A DNA stretch of 64,000 nt from UBA1189 sp045594245 (GTDB taxonomy: Bacteria; Bacteroidota; Bacteroidia; Bacteroidales; Bacteroidaceae), in contig JAZNYG010000009.1 in assembly GCA_045594245.1 (NCBI GenBank), positions 1 through 64,000 on the forward strand, read 5' to 3'. Positions 1 to 9,058 of the stretch are shown piece by piece. The stretch's first letter is position 1, and each line of letters starts with the position of its first letter. The notes below the pieces were generated by a model that worked only from the letters and a program-made list of their open reading frames with translations, was not told the origin of the DNA and made no database searches. A program made the translations under genes and the position numbers.

Positions 1-305
1 GCGCTGAACATCTGCTGCTCGCGATACACGTCCATGTCCTTGTTCGAGTCGTAGCGTTGTGTGATGTAGCGGTAGTATTGAGCCGGCATCAGGCTCATCG
101 TCAGGCTTGGCAGGCGGTTTGGCCTGTAAGTGCGGTAAGCCCAATAGCCCGACAGATACATGTTCTGATAACGGAACGCCGCGAGCGAGCTGTCATTGGC
201 CAGCTCGATGGTACGTTTCAGGTCGAGCTTCACGATGCTCTGTGCCTTGCCTGTCAATACAAATGTAGCGACACATATTCCTACACTAAGGTATCTCCAC
301 TTCAT
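1..305 (-). CDS. TolC-like outer-membrane efflux protein, N-terminal part (runs off left edge)
   Basis: The minus-strand frame opens with ATG at 305 and stays open to the window edge (101 codons). It begins MKWRYLSVGICVATFVLTGKA, a clear signal peptide, followed by a helical segment (VKLDLKRTIELANDSSLAAF) of the kind that opens TolC-family outer-membrane factors. The start overlaps the last 20 bases of the RND pump gene, so the two are translationally coupled. Position after adaptor and pump supports a role as the outer-membrane channel of a tripartite efflux system. Only the first part is visible, so the family call rests on context and the N-terminus. The C-terminal barrel repeats lie outside the window. 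Confidence 0.8.
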   Translation of the reverse strand, partial: MKWRYLSVGICVATFVLTGKAQSIVKLDLKRTIELANDSSLAAFRYQNMYLSGYWAYRTYRPNRLPSLTMSLMPAQYYRYITQRYDSNKDMDVYREQQMFS

Positions 306-3300
306 GCTTTCTCATTTTTTTACGATAAATAAACCAATATATCAAGGGGATGATAAATAGACTGACGAGTGTGCCCAGTAGCATCGAACCTATCATTGCA
401 ATGGCGAGCGGCTTCTGCAATGCCGAGCCCATATCCGAGGAGAAGAGTAGCGGCACCATCGAAACGATGGTCGTCAGCGAGGTCATGATGATGGCACGCA
501 GACGGCGTAGGCCTGCCGTATGGATGGCCTCCAGTAGCGGAATGCCTGCCTTGCGCAGCTCGTTGATGGAGTCGAGCTTCAGGATGGAGTCATTCACCAC
601 GATACCACACGTCACGATGATGCCGATAGCCGACATCAGGTTCAGTGTATGCCCGAACATCCACAGCGCAGCCAATGCAAAGGCAATGTCAATCGGTATC
701 TCCACCAATACGATGAGCGGCTGCAGGAAGCTCTCAAACTGTGCACACAGGATGAAGTACATCAGCAGGATAGATACGAGGAGTATCACGGTCAACTCAC
801 CAATCATCTTTCTGTTTGAGAAGAAGCTGCCAGCAAAGTCTACCTCCCATCCGTCGGTCTCCCTCACCGTATGCTCCACATCGCTCATCAATTGCGGAGC
901 ATCTTCCACATCAAAAAAGCTGATGGGGATATACTCACCATTCTTACCTGCCGTAATGCTCTTCAGATCCTCCGACGAAGCCACTCTCACCAAGCTGCTC
1001 AGGGGAATATGACTTGTCTCTCCACGGCTATTCGGCAGTGTTTGCACCAGGCTCGTCTGCAAGATACTGTTGATGCTTCGCTCCTCCCCGGCAATACCGA
1101 TGGGCAGATACTGCTGATACGACCGTAAGGTCGACACCCTGTTTTCCTTGAATGCTGTGCGCAGCACACGCGTCAGCTCATTGTACGACACATTATATAA
1201 TAGCAGTCGCTCCCTGTCTATCACGAGGCTTATCTGGTTACGGAAGGCAATGCCCTCGGTTGTGCATCCCGTCCGCAGCACGATATCCGCCTCCAACTGC
1301 TGCAACCTTGCAGGGTCGGGCGCTTGCGAGCGGTTGTCGGGGTGCAGCTGTACCACCACATCGGCTTCGCCCGTCACAAAGAGTTTCTCGAATATCGTTT
1401 CGGGTGGCGAGAAGGCAATCACGGCCAAGGGATAGCGTGCCTTCACCTCCCGAGCCAGTGCCTCTTGCAGCGGAGCAATGTCGTCAGGATTCTCGGTCTT
1501 GAAGTACAGTTCCGCCTCAGTGGCCGACAGTTCACTGCCGCCATTCAATATATAGTCCTGTATGCCCACGTACGCTGTGTGCTCCACTACCCGAGACTCT
1601 ATCTTCCTCGTCAGGTCATCCACTCGTCGGCGATTCTCGTCCACATGGATATTCTCGTTCCACTCAATGCGCATCACTAGCTCGCTTTGCTCAATTTCGG
1701 GCATACGCTCCTTATCAATATGTAAGAAGAGGAAGACACACAGCGGCAGCGTGGCCACTGTCATTCCCACGCTCAAGACCTTGTGCGAGAATACCCAATC
1801 AATGCCAGCATTGTAGGCACGCTCCAGCCAACCGTTCTTTCGACTATTGTCAAACTGCTTTGCCAGCAGTCCCTTGCCGCGAATGCCCATGCTATAGAAC
1901 AGCAAGTAAAGCACCGGAAGCAGCATGATACCCGTGATATAGGATACCAGCAGACCCGCCGCTATGGAGAAGGCCTGATCCATGAAAATGGCTCCGGCAA
2001 TACCGCTCATGAATATCAGTGGCACGAATACTGCTACTGTGGTAAGCGACGAGCTGAGCATCGGTGTTATCACTTCCGTGGTTCCGGCCACACAGGCACG
2101 TCGGAGCGAGTAGCCCCGCTCGCGATATTGTGCAATGTTCTCCGTCACAATAATGGAATTGTCGATCATCATGCCCACCGCCAGTATCAAGCCCGAGAGC
2201 GAAATCACGTTGAGCGACACGCCGAAGAGGTAGAACAGTGCAAAGGTTACAACCACGGATACCGTCATGGTGAGTCCTATCACGATGGGTGAGCGCACAT
2301 CGCCCAAGAAGTAGATAGCCACGATGAATATCAATAGGAAGCCAATGGTAAAGTTATCCTTCAAGTTCGAGATGGTATAGTCGAGCAGCTCCGTCTGATT
2401 GCGGCATACCTCGAATTCAATCTCCGGGTACAGTGCGGCAAAGTAGTCGGTAGTCTCTTTCAGCCGCGCCTTCATGTCGTCCATGTTCTCGTCGCTCTGC
2501 TTGATGATGGCAAGCGTCACCGCCTGCTTGCCCCCAGCTACCGACAGACCCTGTTCCTTCTGCGATACCACGGCCACGCTGCACAGGTCTTTCAGCTGCA
2601 TCAGCCGTTCCCCTTTCCTTATATATATATTCTCCACATCCTCGGGAGTTCGCAGCAGGGTGGCGATACGTATGTTGTATTCATAGTATCCGTCGCGCAC
2701 CAGCATACTGCCTGGCTCCACGTTGTTGGCCGCCAGAGCACTCTCTATATCGGCAATCGTGATGCCCGTGACAGCCAGCTTCTCCTGATTTGGAACGATT
2801 TGCAACATGCGTCCCGGGATGCCCGTGATATCGGCCATCGCCACCTCGGGCAGCTGTTCGATGCGGCGTTTTACCACGTTATCGGCCAGCTCACATAGCG
2901 TGAGAAACTGCTGTTCGTCCATCTCTTCATAAGGAGAGGCATTCTTCAATGTCATGTTGAGGTAGAGCACAGGAATATCCGTTGCACTCGCCTTGATGGC
3001 CTTGGGGCGCTCGGCCTCCTTGGGCAGACTGTTCATGGCGGCGTCAATCTTCTCATTCACCTCGATGAAGGCCAGGTCGGTATTCACGCCAAAGTCAAAC
3101 TCCAGACGTATGATGCCCGTCCCATCGCGTGTCTCGCTCGTTATCTCACGCAGGCCTGCCACCTGTAGCAGTTGTCGGCGAACAGGTGCCACCACCGTAT
3201 TCTCCAGTTCGCGTGCCGAAGAGTTCTCGCCCGTCACTTGCACTGTAATCTGTGGTATGGCAATATCGGGCAACAACGATACTGGCAACGTAAAGTAGGT

Positions 3301-3375
3301 CACCAGCCCGATGATGAAGCAGGCCGTAAAGGCCATCAGCACCGCAATAGGTCGTTGAATCAAGAATTTAATCAT
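286..3375 (-). CDS. RND efflux pump, inner-membrane subunit
   Basis: This 1029-residue protein has the normal length and layout of an AcrB/HAE1-type resistance-nodulation-division pump: a first membrane helix after MIKFLIQRPIAVLMAF, a large periplasmic domain, a central helix bundle, then a second copy of the same plan. TM4 carries GMMIDNSIIVTENI, where the first of the two proton-relay aspartates is kept and the second is Asn. TM10 carries CGIVVNDSILKLDSI with an Asp and no Lys in the place of AcrB Lys940. This pattern is seen in other Bacteroidetes RND pumps as far as I recall. The gene lies 37 bases after the adaptor gene and overlaps the TolC-like gene. The substrate cannot be told from sequence; drugs, bile acids or metabolites are all possible. 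Confidence 0.93.
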   Translation of the reverse strand: MIKFLIQRPIAVLMAFTACFIIGLVTYFTLPVSLLPDIAIPQITVQVTGENSSARELENTVVAPVRRQLLQVAGLREITSETRDGTGIIRLEFDFGVNTDLAFIEVNEKIDAAMNSLPKEAERPKAIKASATDIPVLYLNMTLKNASPYEEMDEQQFLTLCELADNVVKRRIEQLPEVAMADITGIPGRMLQIVPNQEKLAVTGITIADIESALAANNVEPGSMLVRDGYYEYNIRIATLLRTPEDVENIYIRKGERLMQLKDLCSVAVVSQKEQGLSVAGGKQAVTLAIIKQSDENMDDMKARLKETTDYFAALYPEIEFEVCRNQTELLDYTISNLKDNFTIGFLLIFIVAIYFLGDVRSPIVIGLTMTVSVVVTFALFYLFGVSLNVISLSGLILAVGMMIDNSIIVTENIAQYRERGYSLRRACVAGTTEVITPMLSSSLTTVAVFVPLIFMSGIAGAIFMDQAFSIAAGLLVSYITGIMLLPVLYLLFYSMGIRGKGLLAKQFDNSRKNGWLERAYNAGIDWVFSHKVLSVGMTVATLPLCVFLFLHIDKERMPEIEQSELVMRIEWNENIHVDENRRRVDDLTRKIESRVVEHTAYVGIQDYILNGGSELSATEAELYFKTENPDDIAPLQEALAREVKARYPLAVIAFSPPETIFEKLFVTGEADVVVQLHPDNRSQAPDPARLQQLEADIVLRTGCTTEGIAFRNQISLVIDRERLLLYNVSYNELTRVLRTAFKENRVSTLRSYQQYLPIGIAGEERSINSILQTSLVQTLPNSRGETSHIPLSSLVRVASSEDLKSITAGKNGEYIPISFFDVEDAPQLMSDVEHTVRETDGWEVDFAGSFFSNRKMIGELTVILLVSILLMYFILCAQFESFLQPLIVLVEIPIDIAFALAALWMFGHTLNLMSAIGIIVTCGIVVNDSILKLDSINELRKAGIPLLEAIHTAGLRRLRAIIMTSLTTIVSMVPLLFSSDMGSALQKPLAIAMIGSMLLGTLVSLFIIPLIYWFIYRKKMRKHEVEIP

Positions 3376-3412
3376 AACTTCTCGAATTGAAATCTGGACT
3401 GAGGGTCAACTT

Positions 3413-4492
3413 TCAATTATTAATTATCCTCACCGGTGTCTCATGTGCCAAGTTTATATTTCCCGAGGTGATCACCGTCATGCCCTCTTGTAGGTCGCCT
3501 CCCTCCCGGTTGACAAGCGTGTATTCGGTCATATTTTCCAGCCCCGTGGTCACATAGTTCCACATTGCAAGACTGTCCTTCACGGTGAAGAGCACCTGCT
3601 TGCCCGAGCGTAGCACGATGGCTGTACGCGGCACCACCAATTGGTCTGGTACCGAGCGCTTCACGCTCACGCGCACGTTCATTCCTTCATATAGCTTGTC
3701 ATCACCTGTTACCTGTGCTTTGATGCGTACCATGCCGTTGGTGTCCACGATGGGATTTATCTCGCTGATGCTTCCTCGACATGCCCCGATACCAGTGGTA
3801 TAGGGTGTCACCTCCACCTCGTCGCCCACTTTGATTAGCGGTAGCTCACTCTCCAGTACGGTGAAGTCCACCTCCATGGCCGCACTGCAGATGACACGGC
3901 AGAAAGGCGTGCCGCTCTTCGCCATGCTGTATTGCTTGTCGAAGAGGTTGCCCACCACGCCATCGAAAGGTGCTGTCAGCGTAGCCTGCTCCACAGCGTG
4001 CTGTGTTGCCTCGTACTGTGCCTTGGCACGCTCGTAGCCGCTCTTCACCTTGGCCAGCTCCATCACATCGGCTGGAATGTTGTCGAGGTTGTCAGGCGAG
4101 TATCCTTGTCCTATCAGTACATCGTGCATATCTAATGTAGCCTGTGCCAATGCATTCTTGCTCTGTGCCAAGCTGTTGTTCAGGGCAAAGAGGTCAAGCT
4201 CGGCCAGCTTCTGCCCCTTGCGTACTGGGGTGCCGTTCTTTACATATACCTTAGCTACCACTTCCGAGGTGCGGAAGTAGAGGTCGGCGTATGTGCCGGC
4301 CACTATCTTTCCGTTACTCACCAGTTCGTGCTGAAACTCTTTCTTTTCCAGCTTCATCACCGTCACCTCGTTCTGTTGGGTGGGGAGCACGGTTGTCACT
4401 CCGGACTTCTCGCTGTTTCCTGTTTTCATCTCTGTGCAGGCTGCCAGCAGCGCCAGTGCCATGCAGCCGAGAATGTGTCTTGTCATATTCAT
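3413..4492 (-). CDS. RND periplasmic adaptor (membrane fusion) lipoprotein
   Basis: The 359-residue product starts with a lipoprotein signal (ALALLAAC, lipidated Cys19). It then shows the order typical of HlyD/AcrA adaptors: a beta-strand and half-lipoyl segment (VKNGTPVRKGQKLAELD), a short alpha-hairpin, the second half-lipoyl strand (ATLTAPFDGVVGNL), and a beta-barrel region (MNVRVSVKRSVPDQLVVPRTAI). It would link the inner-membrane pump to the outer-membrane channel. It sits 18 bases after a propeller lipoprotein gene and 37 bases before the pump, so all appear to share a transcript. The 3' end lies in a low-complexity stretch (tcaattattaattatcc) common in this group. Confidence 0.92.
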   Translation of the reverse strand: MNMTRHILGCMALALLAACTEMKTGNSEKSGVTTVLPTQQNEVTVMKLEKKEFQHELVSNGKIVAGTYADLYFRTSEVVAKVYVKNGTPVRKGQKLAELDLFALNNSLAQSKNALAQATLDMHDVLIGQGYSPDNLDNIPADVMELAKVKSGYERAKAQYEATQHAVEQATLTAPFDGVVGNLFDKQYSMAKSGTPFCRVICSAAMEVDFTVLESELPLIKVGDEVEVTPYTTGIGACRGSISEINPIVDTNGMVRIKAQVTGDDKLYEGMNVRVSVKRSVPDQLVVPRTAIVLRSGKQVLFTVKDSLAMWNYVTTGLENMTEYTLVNREGGDLQEGMTVITSGNINLAHETPVRIINN

Positions 4493-4510
4493 TTCGGTTA
4501 TGTATAGGGT

Positions 4511-5779
4511 TTATCTCTTTACGCTCTCCACATCGTGAAAAATCATCACTTGAAGAATGGGGTTGTCATCTTCATCCAAAGAATTGGCAAGGTCGTTGAT
4601 TGCTTTGTCGCCATGCTTGCCTTCGCCTTGCAGTATTGCGTATATATATCGTACACGGACAGCCATGTCGGGGTTCTGTATCTTATTCCCATTGGTGACA
4701 TGTGGGTAGTCGTCCATAAGTACCCAATAGTCATTGCCTTCATAGTCCTTCATCTGATAGATTTGACGCTCCTTCTTGTCGTAGATATAGAAATGCCGGT
4801 CTACATGCGGCTTGTAGTAGTGGCAACGAAGGATATAGAATATCAAGTAGCGGGACGTTTCAAGGGTGGGATGCGCTTGGGCAAATGTTGTGGGATAGTC
4901 ACTCTTGTCGATGATACGCGGTCGCACGCTCAGGTCATCCCGCATGATTTCGAATACAGTATCGTTGCCCAAGTGGGACATGAATACTCCACGCGGGCTG
5001 GTGATGAGTTTGCCATATTGCAGTTTCCCGTGACTGTCGTGCGGCAGCTTGGTCGGGAATCGGATATGCAGTTTTTTCACTTCGCTACCGTCGCTCTTGC
5101 GAACCACTGAGTAGCGCGGTCCACCGGGATTGTATTGGAAATGATTCAAAAGCAAAGAGTCGTTCAAGACGACAATCTCCGAAGCACGGTTGTTGAAGTG
5201 TCTTTTGTATTTCCCTTGCATATCATACACGTATGTCCTCCCACTCTTACCCTTGATGTCGGTTGCTTTATAGCAGTCTTGCACAAAGAGCTCGTTATGC
5301 TTGGGGTCGGCGGCAAAGCTGCTTATGAACGCATACTCTTCCGGGCCTCCCCCTCGTCGGTTGATTTTTCGAACGAACTTGCCCTTTCGGGTAAAAATGT
5401 AGATTTCTGTTCCTCTGTCCTCAAAGTAGATGTGACTGTCGGTAAACAGGAATTCATTTCCCTTGCAGGTTCCTATCAAGCGGACTATTATAGAGTCATT
5501 CGTTTCTAAAGCGATATATTCAGCATCGGCCAGCTCACTTAACTTGATATTGGTGATGGGATACTCCTTGAAGGCATCGAAGACGATGGGAATCTCTCCG
5601 TCATACCAGGTTTCTTCTTTCTCAGGAACTGCCTGAGGAGAAGGTACTTCTTCAACCATTTCGGTAGCTGTTTGAGGTATTATCGTCTCCTTTATCATCT
5701 TTGGGGATGGCTGTTGCTTGGCACTGCCTCCACAAGCAAAGAGGAATGCACAGAGCCATAAAGTGTGGAACTTTTTCAT
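4511..5779 (-). CDS. 6-bladed beta-propeller lipoprotein
   Basis: This 422-residue protein has a lipoprotein signal (LWLCAFLFAC, Cys16) and then a Thr/Pro/Glu-rich linker. The propeller region contains the hallmark INRRGGGPEEYAFISSF, in which the GGGPxEY turn follows a strand reading KGKFVRKI. The C-terminus carries the NSLDEDDNPILQVM pattern shared with the neighbouring propeller protein. In Bacteroidales these outer-membrane or periplasmic lipoproteins are abundant and mostly uncharacterised; a sensing or binding role is an inference. It lies between a paralogue (gap 64 bases) and the efflux adaptor (gap 18 bases), which ties the propellers to the efflux system. No enzymatic residues were recognised. 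Confidence 0.85.
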   Translation of the reverse strand: MKKFHTLWLCAFLFACGGSAKQQPSPKMIKETIIPQTATEMVEEVPSPQAVPEKEETWYDGEIPIVFDAFKEYPITNIKLSELADAEYIALETNDSIIVRLIGTCKGNEFLFTDSHIYFEDRGTEIYIFTRKGKFVRKINRRGGGPEEYAFISSFAADPKHNELFVQDCYKATDIKGKSGRTYVYDMQGKYKRHFNNRASEIVVLNDSLLLNHFQYNPGGPRYSVVRKSDGSEVKKLHIRFPTKLPHDSHGKLQYGKLITSPRGVFMSHLGNDTVFEIMRDDLSVRPRIIDKSDYPTTFAQAHPTLETSRYLIFYILRCHYYKPHVDRHFYIYDKKERQIYQMKDYEGNDYWVLMDDYPHVTNGNKIQNPDMAVRVRYIYAILQGEGKHGDKAINDLANSLDEDDNPILQVMIFHDVESVKR

Positions 5780-5804
5780 TGTTGTCTGATTTTTAATATT
5801 AGTA

Positions 5805-5831
5805 GTCTGTGTAATTCGGTGTAATCTGTGG
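5805..5831. repeat. Short intergenic tandem repeat of the Bacteroidales type
   Basis: Between the two propeller genes lies a run of imperfect 9-10 base units: TCTGTGTAAT, TCGGTGTAA, TCTGTGG. Similar degenerate units are scattered between genes across Bacteroides and Prevotella genomes, as far as I recall. No regulatory role can be inferred here. It falls inside what otherwise looks like an operon. Confidence 0.55.
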
Positions 5832-5843
5832 TTTGGAATATAA

Positions 5844-6980
5844 TTATCTCTTCAGTCGCCCGATAAACATGATGTTGTTGTCGTCCTCGTCCAGCGAGTT
5901 GTACAGCTCCTTCAGCACCTTCCTGTCGGCCTCGGTGCAGTCGCTCTGCTCCAGTCGCTCCTCAATCTTCTCCATCAGCTGCATGGGTTCGTACATGGCA
6001 TAGATGTAACCGTTGGAGCTTTGGTTGTAGATGGGGAGGCCGCCCACGAAGTCGTTCTTCAGCTCGAAGAAGTGTGACTGCCGCGTCTTCAGATCGGTCA
6101 CGATGCTGCCCTTGCTGCGCACCCAAGTGATGTAGCGGCTGGGCATGGGGAAGTAGATGCAGTAGATGTCGTCGCGCTTGCGGAAGTTCTTCATCACAAA
6201 GTCGGCACGCAGGCGGTTGGTCTTGTGGTCGTAGGCATAGAGCGTGTCGGAGTAGGTATAGGCAAACTTCAGCTCATCGGTGTTGCCGTAGTGCCACACC
6301 TCGTGGCTGAAGCCGGGGAACTGCTTGTCCCTGAACGCCACCTGCAGGTGCTTGGGCACATCGGGGCACTTGATGACCTTGCCCTCGGGAGTGATGGTAG
6401 CGGTCATCATGGTGCTCTTGTTGTCGTGGAAATACATATGTGCGAGGGCGAGGTTGCCATCGGGCAGCATCTGTATCTTGGGCTTGTTAAGGTTCTCGCC
6501 CAGCTCTACCTCGCCGATATACTTGCCCTGCAGGTCGTACTTCAGCAGATGGTCGCTCCAAGCAAAGGGAGCCAGGTAGACCCACCCGTTCTTCTCGTCG
6601 ATGGCTGCACTGTTGAGAGAGCCGTATTCACCGGGGCCACCGCCCACACTACCCACGTCGCAAAGGAAACGGCCTTGACGGTCGAACAGCTTGTAGGCAC
6701 CCTTGCTGCGCTGGCGTATACCTATATAATGCTCGGTGATGAGCGGCCCCTGCATCTTGAAGAGTGCCGTATCGCGGTTCTCGAAACGCACGATCTGGAA
6801 GTCGTCCACCCACTCGCTCAACGGAATGGTGATGGTGTCCTTCACTTGGTCAAAGTCACACGTGACCAGACCGCTGTTGTCGATGCTTGCGGTACCGTCA
6901 CTCTGATTACCGTTTTTCTGCTTGCATCCGGCAAGCAGGCAGGTTGCCACGAGGGCAAGGGTCAAGGTTGTTTGTCTCAT
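5844..6980 (-). CDS. 6-bladed beta-propeller lipoprotein, first gene of the efflux operon
   Basis: The 378-residue product begins with a lipoprotein signal (LALVATCLLAGC, Cys19) and carries the propeller signature GSVGGGPGEYGSLNSAA after the strand RQGRFLCDV. It ends SLDEDDNNIMFIGRLKR, close to the ends of the other two propeller proteins in the window. It is the promoter-proximal gene of the run propeller, propeller, adaptor, pump, TolC. A good promoter lies about 55 bases before the start. It is divergent from the TPR/HTH regulator gene. Ligand unknown. A link to envelope or nutrient sensing is inference from family and context. Confidence 0.86.
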   Translation of the reverse strand: MRQTTLTLALVATCLLAGCKQKNGNQSDGTASIDNSGLVTCDFDQVKDTITIPLSEWVDDFQIVRFENRDTALFKMQGPLITEHYIGIRQRSKGAYKLFDRQGRFLCDVGSVGGGPGEYGSLNSAAIDEKNGWVYLAPFAWSDHLLKYDLQGKYIGEVELGENLNKPKIQMLPDGNLALAHMYFHDNKSTMMTATITPEGKVIKCPDVPKHLQVAFRDKQFPGFSHEVWHYGNTDELKFAYTYSDTLYAYDHKTNRLRADFVMKNFRKRDDIYCIYFPMPSRYITWVRSKGSIVTDLKTRQSHFFELKNDFVGGLPIYNQSSNGYIYAMYEPMQLMEKIEERLEQSDCTEADRKVLKELYNSLDEDDNNIMFIGRLKR

Positions 6981-7033
6981 TGCTGTGTCTTGTTTTAAGT
7001 TTATAAGCGATACGTCGTTGTCGATTCACGCTG

Positions 7034-7065
7034 CAAAGTTACGCCGACTTGTAGGCGTGTCCAAG
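7034..7065 (-). promoter_or_regulatory. Bacteroidales-type promoter for the propeller/efflux operon
   Basis: On the minus strand CTTG (7065-7062), a 20-base spacer, then TAACTTTG (7041-7034), matching TAnnTTTG exactly at the -7 box. Transcription would start near 7027, about 47 bases before the lipoprotein start codon. An ATGTACAT box lies just upstream at 7074. Confidence 0.72.
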
Positions 7066-7073
7066 AAACGTCG

Positions 7074-7400
7074 ATGTACATAATTTAATCATAAACCGCT
7101 ATCTGTTAGGCGTATGCGATTTTGTGATGATGTACATTTGCAAAAAATGCAGAGATGAGTTGCAGTTTTATTCTATACGTTTTGCAGAGAACAGCTGTAG
7201 TATGGCATATTACAAGCAAAAGACCATATCCTCGGTGGATACAGCCTTTTATTATATGATTCGCACGCGCGATTACCCTTTTTCACCTTGGGGGCTATGG
7301 CTCTTGGTTGATGGATAATGGTGATGGATTGTGGATGATGTACAAGTGATTTCGGAAAATCGCTGTCGCTCAGCGTGATGCAAATTGTTACGATGTACAT
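7074..7400. promoter_or_regulatory. Cluster of ATGTACAT palindromes between divergent genes
   Basis: The 468-base gap between the efflux operon and the TPR/HTH regulator gene contains three exact copies of the 8-base palindrome ATGTACAT (7074-7081, 7130-7137, 7393-7400) and one near copy ATGTACAA (7338-7345). Two exact copies are followed by TTTGC or TTTTGC, so they overlap possible -7 boxes; 7133-7140 reads TACATTTG. One copy lies 9 bases upstream of the mapped minus-strand promoter and another 12 bases upstream of the regulator's promoter. They could be operators for the adjacent HTH protein. No convincing gene was seen in the rest of the gap. Confidence 0.45.
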
Positions 7401-7411
7401 TTTGCAAAACC

Positions 7412-7443
7412 GTTGCTGCATTGAGGAAGTTTGCGTAAATTTG
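7412..7443 (+). promoter_or_regulatory. Promoter of the TPR/HTH regulator gene
   Basis: GTTG (7412-7415), 20 bases, TAAATTTG (7436-7443), an exact TAnnTTTG. The start site would fall near 7449-7450, which coincides with the first in-frame ATG. The message is therefore either leaderless from 7449 or has a very short leader before the ATG at 7461. Confidence 0.65.
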
Positions 7444-7448
7444 TGTGC

Positions 7449-9050
7449 ATGAATAGAACAATGAGATATACACCTCTTCTGCTCCTCCTGTTTGTGGTTG
7501 CCTGCACTGCTCCGAACCGGAATGCCGAGTGGCTGCAACAGGCCGAGAGGCACAGCCGGGCTGGGCAGGCGGACAGTGTACTGACCTATCTGTACCGAAT
7601 CGACGAGAATCGCTTGTCTGTAGAGGACAGGCATACCTTCTATAGACTGACATTTTCCTGCACGCTGGCCGACGGGCCCGAAGCCTTGCAGCAGATGCAT
7701 GCGACGGCAGCCTACTACGAGGAGCGAGGCGACACGGCCAACCTGGAGGTCATGCGCAACGCCCTCGTACAGAACTATCGCTATGGACGCAGCTATGCCC
7801 GAGCCGACTCGCTCTTGCAGTTGATGGAGCGTGACTACACGCTGCGTGGCGACAGCAACGGACTCCGCTGGACCTGTGCGATGAGAGCACGCATCTGTGA
7901 ACAGCAGGGCATGACCGACTCGGCACTATACTATATAGACCGTCGCATCGGACTGGAGCGGAATAGGCTGCAGGCGAAGTATCAATATGCGTGGAAGGCC
8001 GATGTGCTGTTGGGTGCACACGACTATGACAAGGCTGAGGCTTACCTCGACTCTGCCAAGGCTATAGCCACGGATGTGGGTGATGAGGAGTATCTGTATC
8101 ACCTCACCGAGCGTTACCACCGCCTCTATGCCGAGCAGCACCGATACGACGACTTGATGAGCCTGCTGCAGGAGTCGCGGCGATATATGAAGCGGGCGGA
8201 CGTGGCATCGCACAATCTCTACAAGGCTCAAGTGCATGAACTGATGCACAGGGACGACTCGGCACGCTATTATTATAGGTTGGTGGCTGAGTCGGAGAAC
8301 CTCTTCCTCGCATCCGAAGCACTCTATCACCTCTCGCAATACTACTTGGCAGCAGACGATATGGAGCGAGCCTATCATTACCATCAGGACGCTACGGGCT
8401 ATATCGATCAGGTGTTCGGAGCCTACCGTTCGCAAGCGAAGCGCAATGCTTTCAGCGAACTGAAACTGCAAGTCGAGATTGACGCACTGAAGATAAGCCG
8501 TCAGCGGCAGGTCATCGTCATCCTCTCGCTGGGGCTGCTGCTTGTGGGGCTCGCCGCGAGCATCGTCATGCTGCTACAAGCAAGGAAACGACGGGAACTG
8601 GAGGCACGGCAGATGCAGGTGGAGCAGGAAAACCGACTGCTGCGCCAAGCCGAGGAGCTGGGCCGCCTGCACGAAAAGGCCAACCAACTGCGCGAGGTGC
8701 TGATACGAAAGATGGAGATATTCCAGAAACTACCCTCAAAGAACGATGAGCTGCCCGAGAGCAACAGGGCCATTGCCATCAGCGACAAGGAGTGGAGTGA
8801 GATTCGTACACTGCTCGATGCTGAGTACGAACAGTTTACCTCACGGTTGCGCAAGATGGCACCTACCCTTACGGTGGCCGACATCAACCTGTGCTGCCTG
8901 CTCAAACTCAATGTCAGTATGCAGGACTTGGCCAACATCTATTGCATCAACAAGGCTTCGGTGAGCCGCCGCAAACAGCGTATCAAGGAGAAGATTGGCA
9001 ACGAGTTGCTGCTGGGACTCACGCTGGACGATTTCTTGCAACGATTCTGA
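7449..9050 (+). CDS. Membrane-anchored TPR protein with C-terminal helix-turn-helix
   Basis: The protein has a lipoprotein-like signal (TPLLLLLFVVAC), about 330 residues of tetratricopeptide helices (for example QQAERHSRAGQADSVLTYLY, EEYLYHLTERYHRLYAEQ), one membrane helix (VIVILSLGLLLVGLAASIVM) and a cytoplasmic coiled coil. It ends in a DNA-binding-like end: VADINLCCLLKLNVSMQDLA, then KASVSRRKQRIKEKIG. This layout is a common Bacteroidetes one-component regulator with an outside sensor and an inside HTH. Starts at 7449 or 7461 are both possible; 7461 gives the tighter signal peptide. It precedes a propeller lipoprotein by 8 bases and is divergent from two others plus an efflux system, so it probably controls them. 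Ligand and targets are unknown. Confidence 0.82.
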   Translation: MNRTMRYTPLLLLLFVVACTAPNRNAEWLQQAERHSRAGQADSVLTYLYRIDENRLSVEDRHTFYRLTFSCTLADGPEALQQMHATAAYYEERGDTANLEVMRNALVQNYRYGRSYARADSLLQLMERDYTLRGDSNGLRWTCAMRARICEQQGMTDSALYYIDRRIGLERNRLQAKYQYAWKADVLLGAHDYDKAEAYLDSAKAIATDVGDEEYLYHLTERYHRLYAEQHRYDDLMSLLQESRRYMKRADVASHNLYKAQVHELMHRDDSARYYYRLVAESENLFLASEALYHLSQYYLAADDMERAYHYHQDATGYIDQVFGAYRSQAKRNAFSELKLQVEIDALKISRQRQVIVILSLGLLLVGLAASIVMLLQARKRRELEARQMQVEQENRLLRQAEELGRLHEKANQLREVLIRKMEIFQKLPSKNDELPESNRAIAISDKEWSEIRTLLDAEYEQFTSRLRKMAPTLTVADINLCCLLKLNVSMQDLANIYCINKASVSRRKQRIKEKIGNELLLGLTLDDFLQRF

Positions 9051-9058
9051 TACCCACC

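Noticed and set aside
6225..6998. Plus-strand open frame of 257 codons opposite a propeller gene
   Set aside because: No recognisable motifs and it overlaps fully a lipoprotein gene with family hallmarks.
7124..7318. Open frame of 64 codons in the divergent gap before the TPR/HTH gene
   Set aside because: Starts on a possible -7 box and reads through simple-sequence DNA (GGTGATGGATT units). No family pattern and no second evidence of coding.
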